Positions 57,410 through 64,000 of a DNA stretch of 64,000 nucleotides are shown here, piece after piece. The translations under genes and the position numbers were made by a program. Positions within the stretch are counted from its first letter, which is position 1. Every line of letters begins with the position of its first letter. Under the pieces are notes generated by a model. That model did not search any database. It was not told the origin of the DNA and was given only the letters and a program-made list of their open reading frames with translations. This stretch comes from Campylobacter iguaniorum (GTDB lineage: Bacteria; Campylobacterota; Campylobacteria; Campylobacterales; Campylobacteraceae): assembly GCF_000736415.1 (NCBI RefSeq), contig NZ_CP009043.1:1426001-1490000 (forward strand). The letters are read 5' to 3'.

Positions 57410-58108
57410 ATGAGAAGTATTTGCGTCATTCCTGCACGTGGTGGAAGCAAAAGAATTCCACACAAAAATATAGTAGATTTTTTCGGCAAACCACTTATAA
57501 GTTATGCCATACAAACAGCCAAAAAAGCTGAAATTTTTGATGAAATCATAGTTTCTACAGACGATGAAGATATTGCAAATATATCTATCAAATATGGTGC
57601 AAACGTACCAAATCTTCGTCCAAAAGAGCTCAGTGATGATTTTACAAGCAGTGATGAAGTAGAAGATTTTGTTGTCAAAGAGTTTATAAAGCAAGGACAA
57701 TATTTTGATATATCATGTCAACTCTATGCTACTGCAGTCTTGCTTAAACCACAATTTTTAAAACTAGGCTATAAAGCACTTCTTAATGATAAAAATTTAC
57801 AATACAGTCTTGGGGTTTGCGAATTTCCCTCCACTATCTTTAGATCATTTGAACTAATAGATGATAAATGCAAAATGTTCTATCCAAATCATTATCTTAC
57901 TCGTTCGCAAGACTTACCAAAAGCATATTTTGATGCTGGACAATTTTGTTTTAGACGTCTAAATATCCCAAGAGAAATAAATGTATTTGATAAATGTACA
58001 AAAGCCATAATATTGCCACGCGAGTTAGTCTGCGATATAGACACTATGCAAGATTTGGAATTTGCCAAAAAACTTTACGCTATTAGTATAAAGGATAAAA
58101 ATGACTAA
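57410..58108 (+). CDS. pseF: CMP-pseudaminic acid synthetase-type cytidylyltransferase
   Basis: This enzyme activates a nonulosonic acid with CTP. The 232-residue protein has the family start VIPARGGSKRIPHKNI at residues 6-21, then IIVSTDDEDIANI and a C-terminal PRELVCDIDTMQDLEFAKKLY. The nearby pseG makes pseudaminic acid the likely substrate, though legionaminic or sialic acid synthetases look alike. AAGGA is 9 nt before the ATG. The stop overlaps the start of the following ATP-grasp frame by 8 bp. Confidence 0.88.
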   Translation: MRSICVIPARGGSKRIPHKNIVDFFGKPLISYAIQTAKKAEIFDEIIVSTDDEDIANISIKYGANVPNLRPKELSDDFTSSDEVEDFVVKEFIKQGQYFDISCQLYATAVLLKPQFLKLGYKALLNDKNLQYSLGVCEFPSTIFRSFELIDDKCKMFYPNHYLTRSQDLPKAYFDAGQFCFRRLNIPREINVFDKCTKAIILPRELVCDIDTMQDLEFAKKLYAISIKDKND

Positions 58109-58856
58109 ACTCAATTTCCCACTAGTCGTAAAACCAAGCGATAGAAGTGCTGGGCGTGGCGTAAAAAAAGTAAATAATATAAATGAATTAAAACAAGCGT
58201 TCAAAGAGGCAAAAGAAATATCAAATAATAAGATTGTTTTGATTGAAGAGGTTTTAAGCGGACAACAATTTAGCATAGAGACAATATCATCAAATAAAAA
58301 ACATCAAATAATAGCCATAACTGAGGAATTCTTTCGCGAAGGCGTAAATGAAGGAGACTATTTAGAAACACAACATTTGATTCCAGCTAGGATTGATGAG
58401 ATTAGTAAAGAGATGATCCAAACTGAAATTTTTAAGATTTTAGATGCATTTGATGTCAAATTTGGAGCTTCTCACATAGAGCTTAAATTTAAAAACAATA
58501 AAATAAAAATCATAGAAGTCGCCAGCAGAATGGGTGGTCTTAGAAATACAATGGTACGCGACGCTTACGATACAGATTACAACAAACTACTTTTAGATTC
58601 AAGTTTGAAAAAAAATATTTTTTTAGAAAATCAAACAGTCAAATTTAACTCTATTGCTAAATTTATTTACACTAAAAATGATTACGAAGTCTATAAAAAT
58701 ATCAAGGCAAATTACAACTCACTCATAACAGATGATTTTGTGAATGCCAATGATAGCACTAATTTTTCATACGCATCAAATTTACTTGACTCAAAAGGCT
58801 TTTATTATATCAAAATCCCTCTTAGACAAGATCCAGATACTTTGCTTAAGGATTAA
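58101..58856 (+). CDS. N-terminally truncated ATP-grasp protein (paralogue of the next gene)
   Basis: This 251-residue product starts directly in the ATP-grasp core (FPLVVKPSDRSAGRGVKKV). It lacks about the first 140 residues, including the Rossmann-like pre-ATP-grasp domain, present in the downstream copy. Bases 58125-58454 are identical to 59287-59616, while the last 134 codons have diverged (for example IIEVASRMGGLRN against IIEIASRMGGWRN). The start codon lies inside the end of pseF. It may be a remnant left by a deletion, or a donor for gene conversion. Activity as a ligase is doubtful without the N-terminal domain. Confidence 0.65.
   Translation: MTKLNFPLVVKPSDRSAGRGVKKVNNINELKQAFKEAKEISNNKIVLIEEVLSGQQFSIETISSNKKHQIIAITEEFFREGVNEGDYLETQHLIPARIDEISKEMIQTEIFKILDAFDVKFGASHIELKFKNNKIKIIEVASRMGGLRNTMVRDAYDTDYNKLLLDSSLKKNIFLENQTVKFNSIAKFIYTKNDYEVYKNIKANYNSLITDDFVNANDSTNFSYASNLLDSKGFYYIKIPLRQDPDTLLKD
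58125..58454 (+). repeat. 330-bp exact direct repeat, copy 1
   Basis: These 330 bases match 59287-59616 base for base at an offset of 1162 bp, including wobble positions. The match covers the ATP-grasp core. Divergence starts abruptly on both sides. Confidence 0.97.
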
Positions 58857-58857
58857 A

Positions 58858-60033
58858 ATGGAACATTATTTTATAATCGGTGGCGGAAGTTTGCAGCTAG
58901 AGTTTTTGCGTGTAGTAAAACAAAATGGTTTTGTAACCCATTGTTTTGACTACGATCCAAACTGTATTTGCAAGGACGAATGTGATATATTTCACCTAAT
59001 TAGCATTGATGAAAAAGACAAAATCCTAGAACTTGCTAAAACATACAATATAGCAGGTATCGGCACTACAGCTACTGAGCTAGGCAATATCACAGTGTGC
59101 TATGTCGGTGAAAAGCTAGGGCTTGGGACGAACTCTTATGAAACAGCTCTAAACACTACAGATAAGAGCAGAATGAAAAAAATCTTTACTAAATTCAATA
59201 TCCCAACAGCAAAATATATAGAAATTTCAAATGATGATGAGTTTGAAGCGCTTTTAAAAGACTTAGGGGGGGGGGTAGTTAAGTTTGTCGTAAAACCAAG
59301 CGATAGAAGTGCTGGGCGTGGCGTAAAAAAAGTAAATAATATAAATGAATTAAAACAAGCGTTCAAAGAGGCAAAAGAAATATCAAATAATAAGATTGTT
59401 TTGATTGAAGAGGTTTTAAGCGGACAACAATTTAGCATAGAGACAATATCATCAAATAAAAAACATCAAATAATAGCCATAACTGAGGAATTCTTTCGCG
59501 AAGGCGTAAATGAAGGAGACTATTTAGAAACACAACATTTGATTCCAGCTAGGATTGATGAGATTAGTAAAGAGATGATCCAAACTGAAATTTTTAAGAT
59601 TTTAGATGCATTTGATATTAAATTTGGTGCTTGCCATATAGAAATAAAATTAGATGGAGATAAAATAAATATCATAGAAATAGCAAGCAGGATGGGCGGC
59701 TGGAGAAATGTACTTATAGAAAATTCTTACTGCATCAACTACAATTATTTGCTTTTGCAAACTAGTTTAAAAAATGCACTTCCAAAAATAGACAAATTTC
59801 CAAATTTCTACTGCTTAGTTAAGATAATTTTTACACAGCTTGATTATGATTTTTATAAATTTATGAAACAAAATAGATCATCTATGATAGTAAATGACAA
59901 TGTATCTATCACGGATGAGACTAAATTTAAATACTCATCAGACCTGCTTGATGCAAAAGGATATTACTATATCAAAATACCAAAAAATGATAATCCAAAT
60001 TTATATATCAAACAAGACATAGCTACTTTTTAG
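58858..60033 (+). CDS. ATP-grasp ligase, phase-variable (poly-G10, currently in frame)
   Basis: This 391-residue protein has an N-terminal pre-ATP-grasp domain (HYFIIGGGSLQLEFLRVVKQ, IAGIGTTATELGN) like CarB and D-Ala ligases, then the ATP-grasp core (FVVKPSDRSAGRGVKKV, IEEVLSGQQFSIE, and the metal-site IIEIASRMGG). Such enzymes join a carboxylate to an amine or similar group through an acyl phosphate. Ten G residues at 59266-59275 encode Gly137-139 just before the ATP-binding lysine; G9 gives TAG at once and G11 gives TAA after two codons. AAGGA lies upstream of the ATG. The stop overlaps the convergent gene by 11 bp. Confidence 0.88.
   Translation: MEHYFIIGGGSLQLEFLRVVKQNGFVTHCFDYDPNCICKDECDIFHLISIDEKDKILELAKTYNIAGIGTTATELGNITVCYVGEKLGLGTNSYETALNTTDKSRMKKIFTKFNIPTAKYIEISNDDEFEALLKDLGGGVVKFVVKPSDRSAGRGVKKVNNINELKQAFKEAKEISNNKIVLIEEVLSGQQFSIETISSNKKHQIIAITEEFFREGVNEGDYLETQHLIPARIDEISKEMIQTEIFKILDAFDIKFGACHIEIKLDGDKINIIEIASRMGGWRNVLIENSYCINYNYLLLQTSLKNALPKIDKFPNFYCLVKIIFTQLDYDFYKFMKQNRSSMIVNDNVSITDETKFKYSSDLLDAKGYYYIKIPKNDNPNLYIKQDIATF
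59266..59275 (+). repeat. Poly-G10 contingency tract inside the ATP-grasp gene
   Basis: Ten consecutive G lie between TTA and TAGTTAAG. The present length keeps the gene open. Both alternative frames stop within two codons of the tract, the design seen in known Campylobacter phase-variable genes. Confidence 0.93.
59287..59616 (+). repeat. 330-bp exact direct repeat, copy 2
   Basis: This is the second copy of the repeat at 58125-58454. It begins 11 bp after the poly-G tract. Recombination between the copies would delete 1162 bp, including the G tract and the N-terminal domain of the full-length gene. Confidence 0.97.
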
Positions 60034-61315
60034 CAATGACTCTAATAAAAACATCATCTTCATCTTCAAAAGGAGCAAAACCTTTATCTTCTTTGGCGAA
60101 AATGATTTGAAAACCAAGACATTTTAAATCATTACAAAGCATATCAAAATCTAAGAATCTACGATAATGATCTTGGAAAATATATTCGTTTTCGCTAATT
60201 TCTTCACCTTTTCCAAATAAAGAATTCTTCATACCGCGAACTTCTATACAAAATAATCCATTAGTTTTCAACGCGGAAACAACCCAAGAAAAAAGCTTTT
60301 TTTGCTGAGAAGCATTAATACTGTGAATAGTAAAACGTGAATACACAACATCGTAAGATTCATTTTCTGTAGCTAATTCACAAAAATTTTCACATTTAAA
60401 ATGCAAGCTATTGTTTTGATATTTTTTTTGTAGAAATTCTATTTCATTTTTGCAAGCGTCTACAGCAGTTACTTTAATGCCATTTTTTGATAAAAATACA
60501 GCATCCCTACCATTGCCGCAACCGAGTTCAAGCAATGAGTAATTTTTTAAAAAATAATTGTCTAAACAAAAACTAGAAAATAATGAGTGGGCAAATGGAA
60601 TGCTATTAGCTTTATAAAAGTTTTCCCAATATAAATTTCCTATACTATCATTAATAGAAATATTTGCACGTAATTCAAAATATCTATATACAACATCTAT
60701 TAAAAATAGCGCGGCAATTAGGTAAAAAAACGCATCATAATACTGTGTTGTAATAGCACAAACTATTAAAATTGCAAGCAAACTTGCATCTATTCCCAAT
60801 ATAAAACCACGTTCAAAAAGAAATTTTTTAATACCAAATCTATAAATTTGTTTTAGCTTTCTTAATTTTTTGACTATATAAAAAGTGCATACCAACCCAT
60901 GCAAATTCATCATAATTAAAACAGCTAAAAGTGCGAATATATCAATATCATAAGAAATATAAAGAACAATAAAAACTGCATTAAATGCTATTTCATCGAC
61001 AAAAACATCAAGATAGTGACCAATTTTACTAGATAAATTTTTATATCTTGCTAGCATTCCATCAATATGATCTAATAGACTATATATAAAAAATGATAAA
61101 CCGGCTAATAAATTTTGATGAGTAAAAATATAGTAAAAACAAAGTGAAACAAATAAAAAACTTACTATTGTTATTTGATTTGGAGTAATTTTAGTTTTTA
61201 CTAACGGCAATAAAATAAATCGTTGTATAATAAGTACGCGATATAAATACTCTGTAATATAATAAGTCTTTCCTTCTAACCTTTGTGATTTTTTCAATTT
61301 TTCATCTAAATTCAT
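60023..61315 (-). CDS. CDP-alcohol phosphotransferase fused to a SAM-dependent methyltransferase
   Basis: This 430-residue fusion protein has two parts. Residues about 20-215 have several membrane helices and the complete CDP-alcohol phosphotransferase motif D-x2-DG-x2-AR-x8-G-x3-D-x3-D (DHIDGMLARYKNL through GHYLDVFVDE, about residues 86-111). Residues about 245-430 are a class I methyltransferase with motif I LLELGCGNGRDAVFLS and acidic VTAVDA. The first half would transfer a phospho-alcohol from CDP-alcohol; the second would methylate a partner. Single-frame fusion with no stop between supports one polypeptide. It overlaps the ATP-grasp gene tail to tail and follows pseG by 55 bp. Confidence 0.85.
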   Translation of the reverse strand: MNLDEKLKKSQRLEGKTYYITEYLYRVLIIQRFILLPLVKTKITPNQITIVSFLFVSLCFYYIFTHQNLLAGLSFFIYSLLDHIDGMLARYKNLSSKIGHYLDVFVDEIAFNAVFIVLYISYDIDIFALLAVLIMMNLHGLVCTFYIVKKLRKLKQIYRFGIKKFLFERGFILGIDASLLAILIVCAITTQYYDAFFYLIAALFLIDVVYRYFELRANISINDSIGNLYWENFYKANSIPFAHSLFSSFCLDNYFLKNYSLLELGCGNGRDAVFLSKNGIKVTAVDACKNEIEFLQKKYQNNSLHFKCENFCELATENESYDVVYSRFTIHSINASQQKKLFSWVVSALKTNGLFCIEVRGMKNSLFGKGEEISENEYIFQDHYRRFLDFDMLCNDLKCLGFQIIFAKEDKGFAPFEDEDDVFIRVIAKK

Positions 61316-61370
61316 TAAGAATCCCTTTTTTTATTTTCAAACATCGTCACAAACAAGCTTTTATTGATAT

Positions 61371-62321
61371 TTAGTAAAATATTTTATTAAAATCTAATTC
61401 GCTAGTGCGATGTATATTAAATTTGCTATTAATATTTTCTCTTATTGCTAAACGCTTTTGATAATTTAAATTTTGTAAAATTCTTAAAATTTCATCATCT
61501 TTTGCATTTACTAGCATTCCCATTTCAACACCAAATTTAGCTAAATTTTCTTGATTTTTTGCTAGCGTTATTCCGATAATAGGAACTCCTAAACATAAAA
61601 ATTCATAAGTAGTCTGCCCTAATCCACATATACCTATATCACACATACTCATTAGTTTTGACATATCAGCGTTATCGTGACATTTTATGAATGTATTTTG
61701 CAAACTTCTTACTTCATCTTTAAATTTAAATGCATTAGTTATAGCTACGTTTAGCGTGATACCATTATCTTCTAAAAATTTTTGCAAATTTACAATAATT
61801 TTTTTGGTTAAATTATTGTCATCACTACCACCAAGAGTAAGAAATATATTTTTTATATTTTCATTTATTTTAATTTTTTGAGTATTAAAAAATTCATCTC
61901 TTAGTGAACAATAATCAAATATAAGCTTAGTTCTTTTAGATATTTTATAATCCAACTGCCTTGCATATAGATTTTGATTAAAAATATAATCTACATCATA
62001 AAATTCAAGTTCGCATTCGTCATCTATACACATAACTTTTTTAAACTTAGTTTTTATTTCTGTAAAAAAACTAGCAGGCACATCATAACTATCCACTATT
62101 AAAAAATCAGCTTTCAAAACAAAAATATCACTTAAGTTGTTGATTTTTATCAAATTAAATCCACACTTTTCAACTATGTGATGCCCCGTTTGATACTCTA
62201 TTTTATTATCACTTACAAAACATACATCAAACATTTTTAGACTATCACAAAGTACAAGCATACGCATAATATGACCTAGCCCTATACACTCTCCACCATT
62301 TGCGTATAGTAGAATTTTCAT
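61371..62321 (-). CDS. pseG: UDP-2,4-diacetamido-2,4,6-trideoxy-beta-L-altropyranose hydrolase
   Basis: PseG removes UDP from the altrose intermediate in CMP-pseudaminic acid synthesis. The 316-residue protein has a GT-B fold; the catalytic base His17 is present in IGLGHIMRM (YANGGECIGLGHIMR), followed by DSYDVPASFF, CIDDECE, LTLGGSDDNN and GLGQTTYEFLCLGVPIIGI. It overlaps the upstream methyltransferase stop by one base. Its presence is the best evidence that the locus makes a pseudaminic-type sugar. Confidence 0.9.
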   Translation of the reverse strand: MKILLYANGGECIGLGHIMRMLVLCDSLKMFDVCFVSDNKIEYQTGHHIVEKCGFNLIKINNLSDIFVLKADFLIVDSYDVPASFFTEIKTKFKKVMCIDDECELEFYDVDYIFNQNLYARQLDYKISKRTKLIFDYCSLRDEFFNTQKIKINENIKNIFLTLGGSDDNNLTKKIIVNLQKFLEDNGITLNVAITNAFKFKDEVRSLQNTFIKCHDNADMSKLMSMCDIGICGLGQTTYEFLCLGVPIIGITLAKNQENLAKFGVEMGMLVNAKDDEILRILQNLNYQKRLAIRENINSKFNIHRTSELDFNKIFY

Positions 62322-62983
62322 TATTTTACCAAAGTAATCATATAATCATCATCTGCAAAACTATCATTTTCATGTGATTTTAGAATTCTATTTATTTCTA
62401 TTTTTGAGAATTTATAAAACAAGCGTTTTACTTCATCTTTATCAAAAAAATACATCGGCATTCCATTTTCTTTAAATGCTGATTTTGCACTATCACTTTC
62501 ATTGATAATAACTTGATATCTATCTTGTTTTATACTTTTTTCATATCTATAATCATTTAGATTTCTAACCACCACATAAGCTTTTGCCTCTGGCTTCAAT
62601 ACCCTTCTTATCTCGTCTGCTGCCTTTTGGATTATCTCTTTTGAGTTATAGTAAAGAACACCATAGCATATTAATCCATCAAAAAAATTATCACTATATG
62701 GCAGATCACTTACACTAGCTACTTCAAGATTTGCATTTAAAGAATTCTCATCCAATAAACTTTTAGTGGCAATAATACCATTTGATGAATAGTCACACCC
62801 ATAAGCATTATAGCCAGCTTCTGCTAGAAACTTTACATGTCTTCCAGCACCACAACCAAGATCTAATATTGTTCCACCTCTGGTGAAATTCCTAAATACA
62901 AAAGTTACAACATCATCACTTGGATATTTTGGTTGATGACGTTTTTCTTTGTGAAGCTCACACCATTCATTTTGATTTTGCAT
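62321..62983 (-). CDS. Class I SAM-dependent methyltransferase
   Basis: This 220-residue cytoplasmic methyltransferase has motif I TILDLGCGAGRHVKFLAEAGY at about residues 35-55, acidic YGCDYS after it, then DGLICYGVLYYNS and EIRRVLKPEAKAYVVVR in the expected order. The substrate is not evident. Its place between a DegT-type aminotransferase and pseG suggests it methylates a nonulosonate precursor or a sugar substituent. Confidence 0.85.
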   Translation of the reverse strand: MQNQNEWCELHKEKRHQPKYPSDDVVTFVFRNFTRGGTILDLGCGAGRHVKFLAEAGYNAYGCDYSSNGIIATKSLLDENSLNANLEVASVSDLPYSDNFFDGLICYGVLYYNSKEIIQKAADEIRRVLKPEAKAYVVVRNLNDYRYEKSIKQDRYQVIINESDSAKSAFKENGMPMYFFDKDEVKRLFYKFSKIEINRILKSHENDSFADDDYMITLVK

Positions 62984-62998
62984 TATTACTCCTTATTT

Positions 62999-64000
62999 TT
63001 ATATAGTTTTTAAGATTATATCGATATTTTGCTTAATTTGATTTTCGCTTATACTTTCATCAAGCCATAAATTTACTACTTGTTTTTCAAAGATTCTAGA
63101 GTTCTTAAGATCACAACACTTTCCATTAAAAATCTTATCATTACACTCATACCATGAACTACAATCTATATTTTTACTTCGTAATTTTTGTAGAAATTCA
63201 TCTCTATTTTGACCTATAAAGCGAAAAGTCCATCTCCAAGGCACAGTGTCATTAGAAATTTTAGGATTTATGATAAATTGATGTTTTAACTCACTTTGAT
63301 AAATTTTAGCCTTTTTTCTCCTAGCGATATAAATATCATCAAGCCTGTTTAACTTTTCTTCTAAAACTTCATTTTCGCTTTCTTTATATAAAAGTGTATA
63401 TTCTAAAAGCAACTCTCTAATTTTATTATAATAGTCTGCTTTATGCTTATCTATAGCATAATACCTATTCCTATACTCATCAAAAGCCTTTATATAGTTG
63501 CTAGGGCGTAAAGTCAAGGTATCATTTATAAACCTTATCTTATCTAAGTATTTATTACTCAAAACCGCACCCCCCCCCATTTCATTTTGTAAAAATTTGG
63601 TATGACCAAAACTTAATATAGCAAAATCTGAGTTTTTATCTATTTTATATGTTTGAGCACAGTCTTCTACTATAAATATAGACTTTTCTTTACAAAAATC
63701 TATTATTCTTTCATCACATATATGACCGTAGATATGAGCCAAAACAAGCGACTTAAAACCAAATCTTTCATAGCTCTCTTTAACACTATCAAAACTAAGT
63801 GTAAAATTATCTAAATTTATATCTCCAAAAATAGGCTCAAGACCAGCTTTAATAGAGGCACAAGAGACTTGCGGACAAATAATGTTTGGTATCAATATAT
63901 TTTTGCAACCAATATCTTTTAAGTGTCTGAAACAAGAATATAACGCACTGGTTCCAGAGGCAGTATATATGCAATCTTTTGCATTAAATTTTAAAGAAAT
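62999..64000 (-). CDS. DegT/DnrJ/EryC1-type PLP aminotransferase, phase-variable (poly-G9), 5' end outside window
   Basis: This is a sugar aminotransferase-like protein. 333 residues are visible and the reading frame runs off the right edge, so no start codon is assigned. The family stretch TASGTSALYSCF is just inside the edge, then FIVEDCAQTY and the PLP lysine in FAILSFGHTKFLQNEMGGGAVLSN. The Gly run after the lysine is encoded by nine G (63570-63578). G8 gives a TGA and G10 a TAA within nine codons. It could act in nonulosonate precursor synthesis like PseC or in another amino-sugar branch; I cannot tell which. Confidence 0.85.
   Translation of the reverse strand: MSLKFNAKDCIYTASGTSALYSCFRHLKDIGCKNILIPNIICPQVSCASIKAGLEPIFGDINLDNFTLSFDSVKESYERFGFKSLVLAHIYGHICDERIIDFCKEKSIFIVEDCAQTYKIDKNSDFAILSFGHTKFLQNEMGGGAVLSNKYLDKIRFINDTLTLRPSNYIKAFDEYRNRYYAIDKHKADYYNKIRELLLEYTLLYKESENEVLEEKLNRLDDIYIARRKKAKIYQSELKHQFIINPKISNDTVPWRWTFRFIGQNRDEFLQKLRSKNIDCSSWYECNDKIFNGKCCDLKNSRIFEKQVVNLWLDESISENQIKQNIDIILKTI
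63570..63578 (-). repeat. Poly-G9 contingency tract inside the aminotransferase gene
   Basis: Nine C on the plus strand (G9 on the coding strand) start at the G of a Met codon and encode three Gly. The present length is in frame. Both alternative frames end quickly. Confidence 0.9.

Noticed and set aside
58744-58857. Longer N-terminus of the phase-variable ATP-grasp protein
   Set aside because: The extension overlaps the upstream frame and reads as out-of-frame translation of it; the ATG at 58858 begins a proper Rossmann-type strand and has AAGGA upstream.
58101-60033. The 330-bp repeat as part of an insertion sequence
   Set aside because: There are no terminal inverted repeats, target-site duplications or transposase; the repeat is internal to protein-coding sequence in both copies.

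Overview
The window comes from a low-GC epsilonproteobacterium, almost certainly a Campylobacter. The evidence is the gene content: split atpF/atpF' with a Tol-Pal block behind them, cfbpABC-type iron uptake, a futalosine-pathway deaminase, the flhF-flhG-fliA-fliM-fliY block, selenocysteine formate dehydrogenase, pseudaminic acid genes and G/C homopolymer contingency tracts. Several blocks keep the gene order I remember from C. jejuni (rplU to mtnN; aroQ to fliY; petABC; rpsB-tsf). Their relative placement differs, so it is probably another species; I cannot name it from sequence alone. I found no rRNA, tRNA, CRISPR array, insertion sequence or prophage.

Layout. 1-2465 (minus): ABC ATPase (cut by the window edge), tsf, rpsB. 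2727-5980 (plus): ferric iron importer cfbpABC behind a Fur-like site. 5981-8487 (minus): a small unknown gene, an orphan EIIC-like permease, pgeF, ribE. 8769-11233 (plus): mnmG and a LysE exporter. 11444-14230 (plus): cytochrome bc1 complex petABC, ending in a hairpin whose loop holds a C12 tract. 14444-16237 (plus): an unrecognised 597-residue protein with EF-hand loops behind a sigma28-like promoter. 16255-18991 (minus): MOSC protein, sppA, aminofutalosine deaminase. 19079-26193 (plus): aroQ, an M24 peptidase, folK and the flagellar regulators and switch proteins flhF, flhG, a membrane gene, fliA, fliM, fliY. 26206-43460 (minus): a long, tightly packed run from proB through fmt, birA, parAB, the F1/b subunits of ATP synthase, tolQRAB-pal-cpoB, slyD, fabD and mtnN to a TtcA-like gene. 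43629-45327 (minus): rplU, rpmA, obgE. 45535-46569 (minus): di-haem cytochrome c peroxidase. 47042-53259 (minus): formate dehydrogenase fdhAB with a TAT leader protein, a TorD-like chaperone and a polyferredoxin. FdhA is read through an in-frame UGA with a well-formed SECIS hairpin. Divergent from it are selA and selB, which make and deliver the selenocysteine it needs, followed by a DsbC-like thiol protein.

57410-64000 is an accessory nonulosonate (pseudaminic-type) glycan locus: pseF, a truncated and a full ATP-grasp gene, then on the other strand a CDP-alcohol phosphotransferase fused to a methyltransferase, pseG, a second methyltransferase and a DegT-type aminotransferase. This is the most unusual part. 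Two genes carry poly-G tracts (G10 and G9) placed so that a one-base change in either direction gives a stop within a few codons. The two ATP-grasp genes share an exact 330-bp repeat inside otherwise diverged sequence. Together these features suggest a switchable pathway that decorates a surface sugar, with a substituent I cannot identify.
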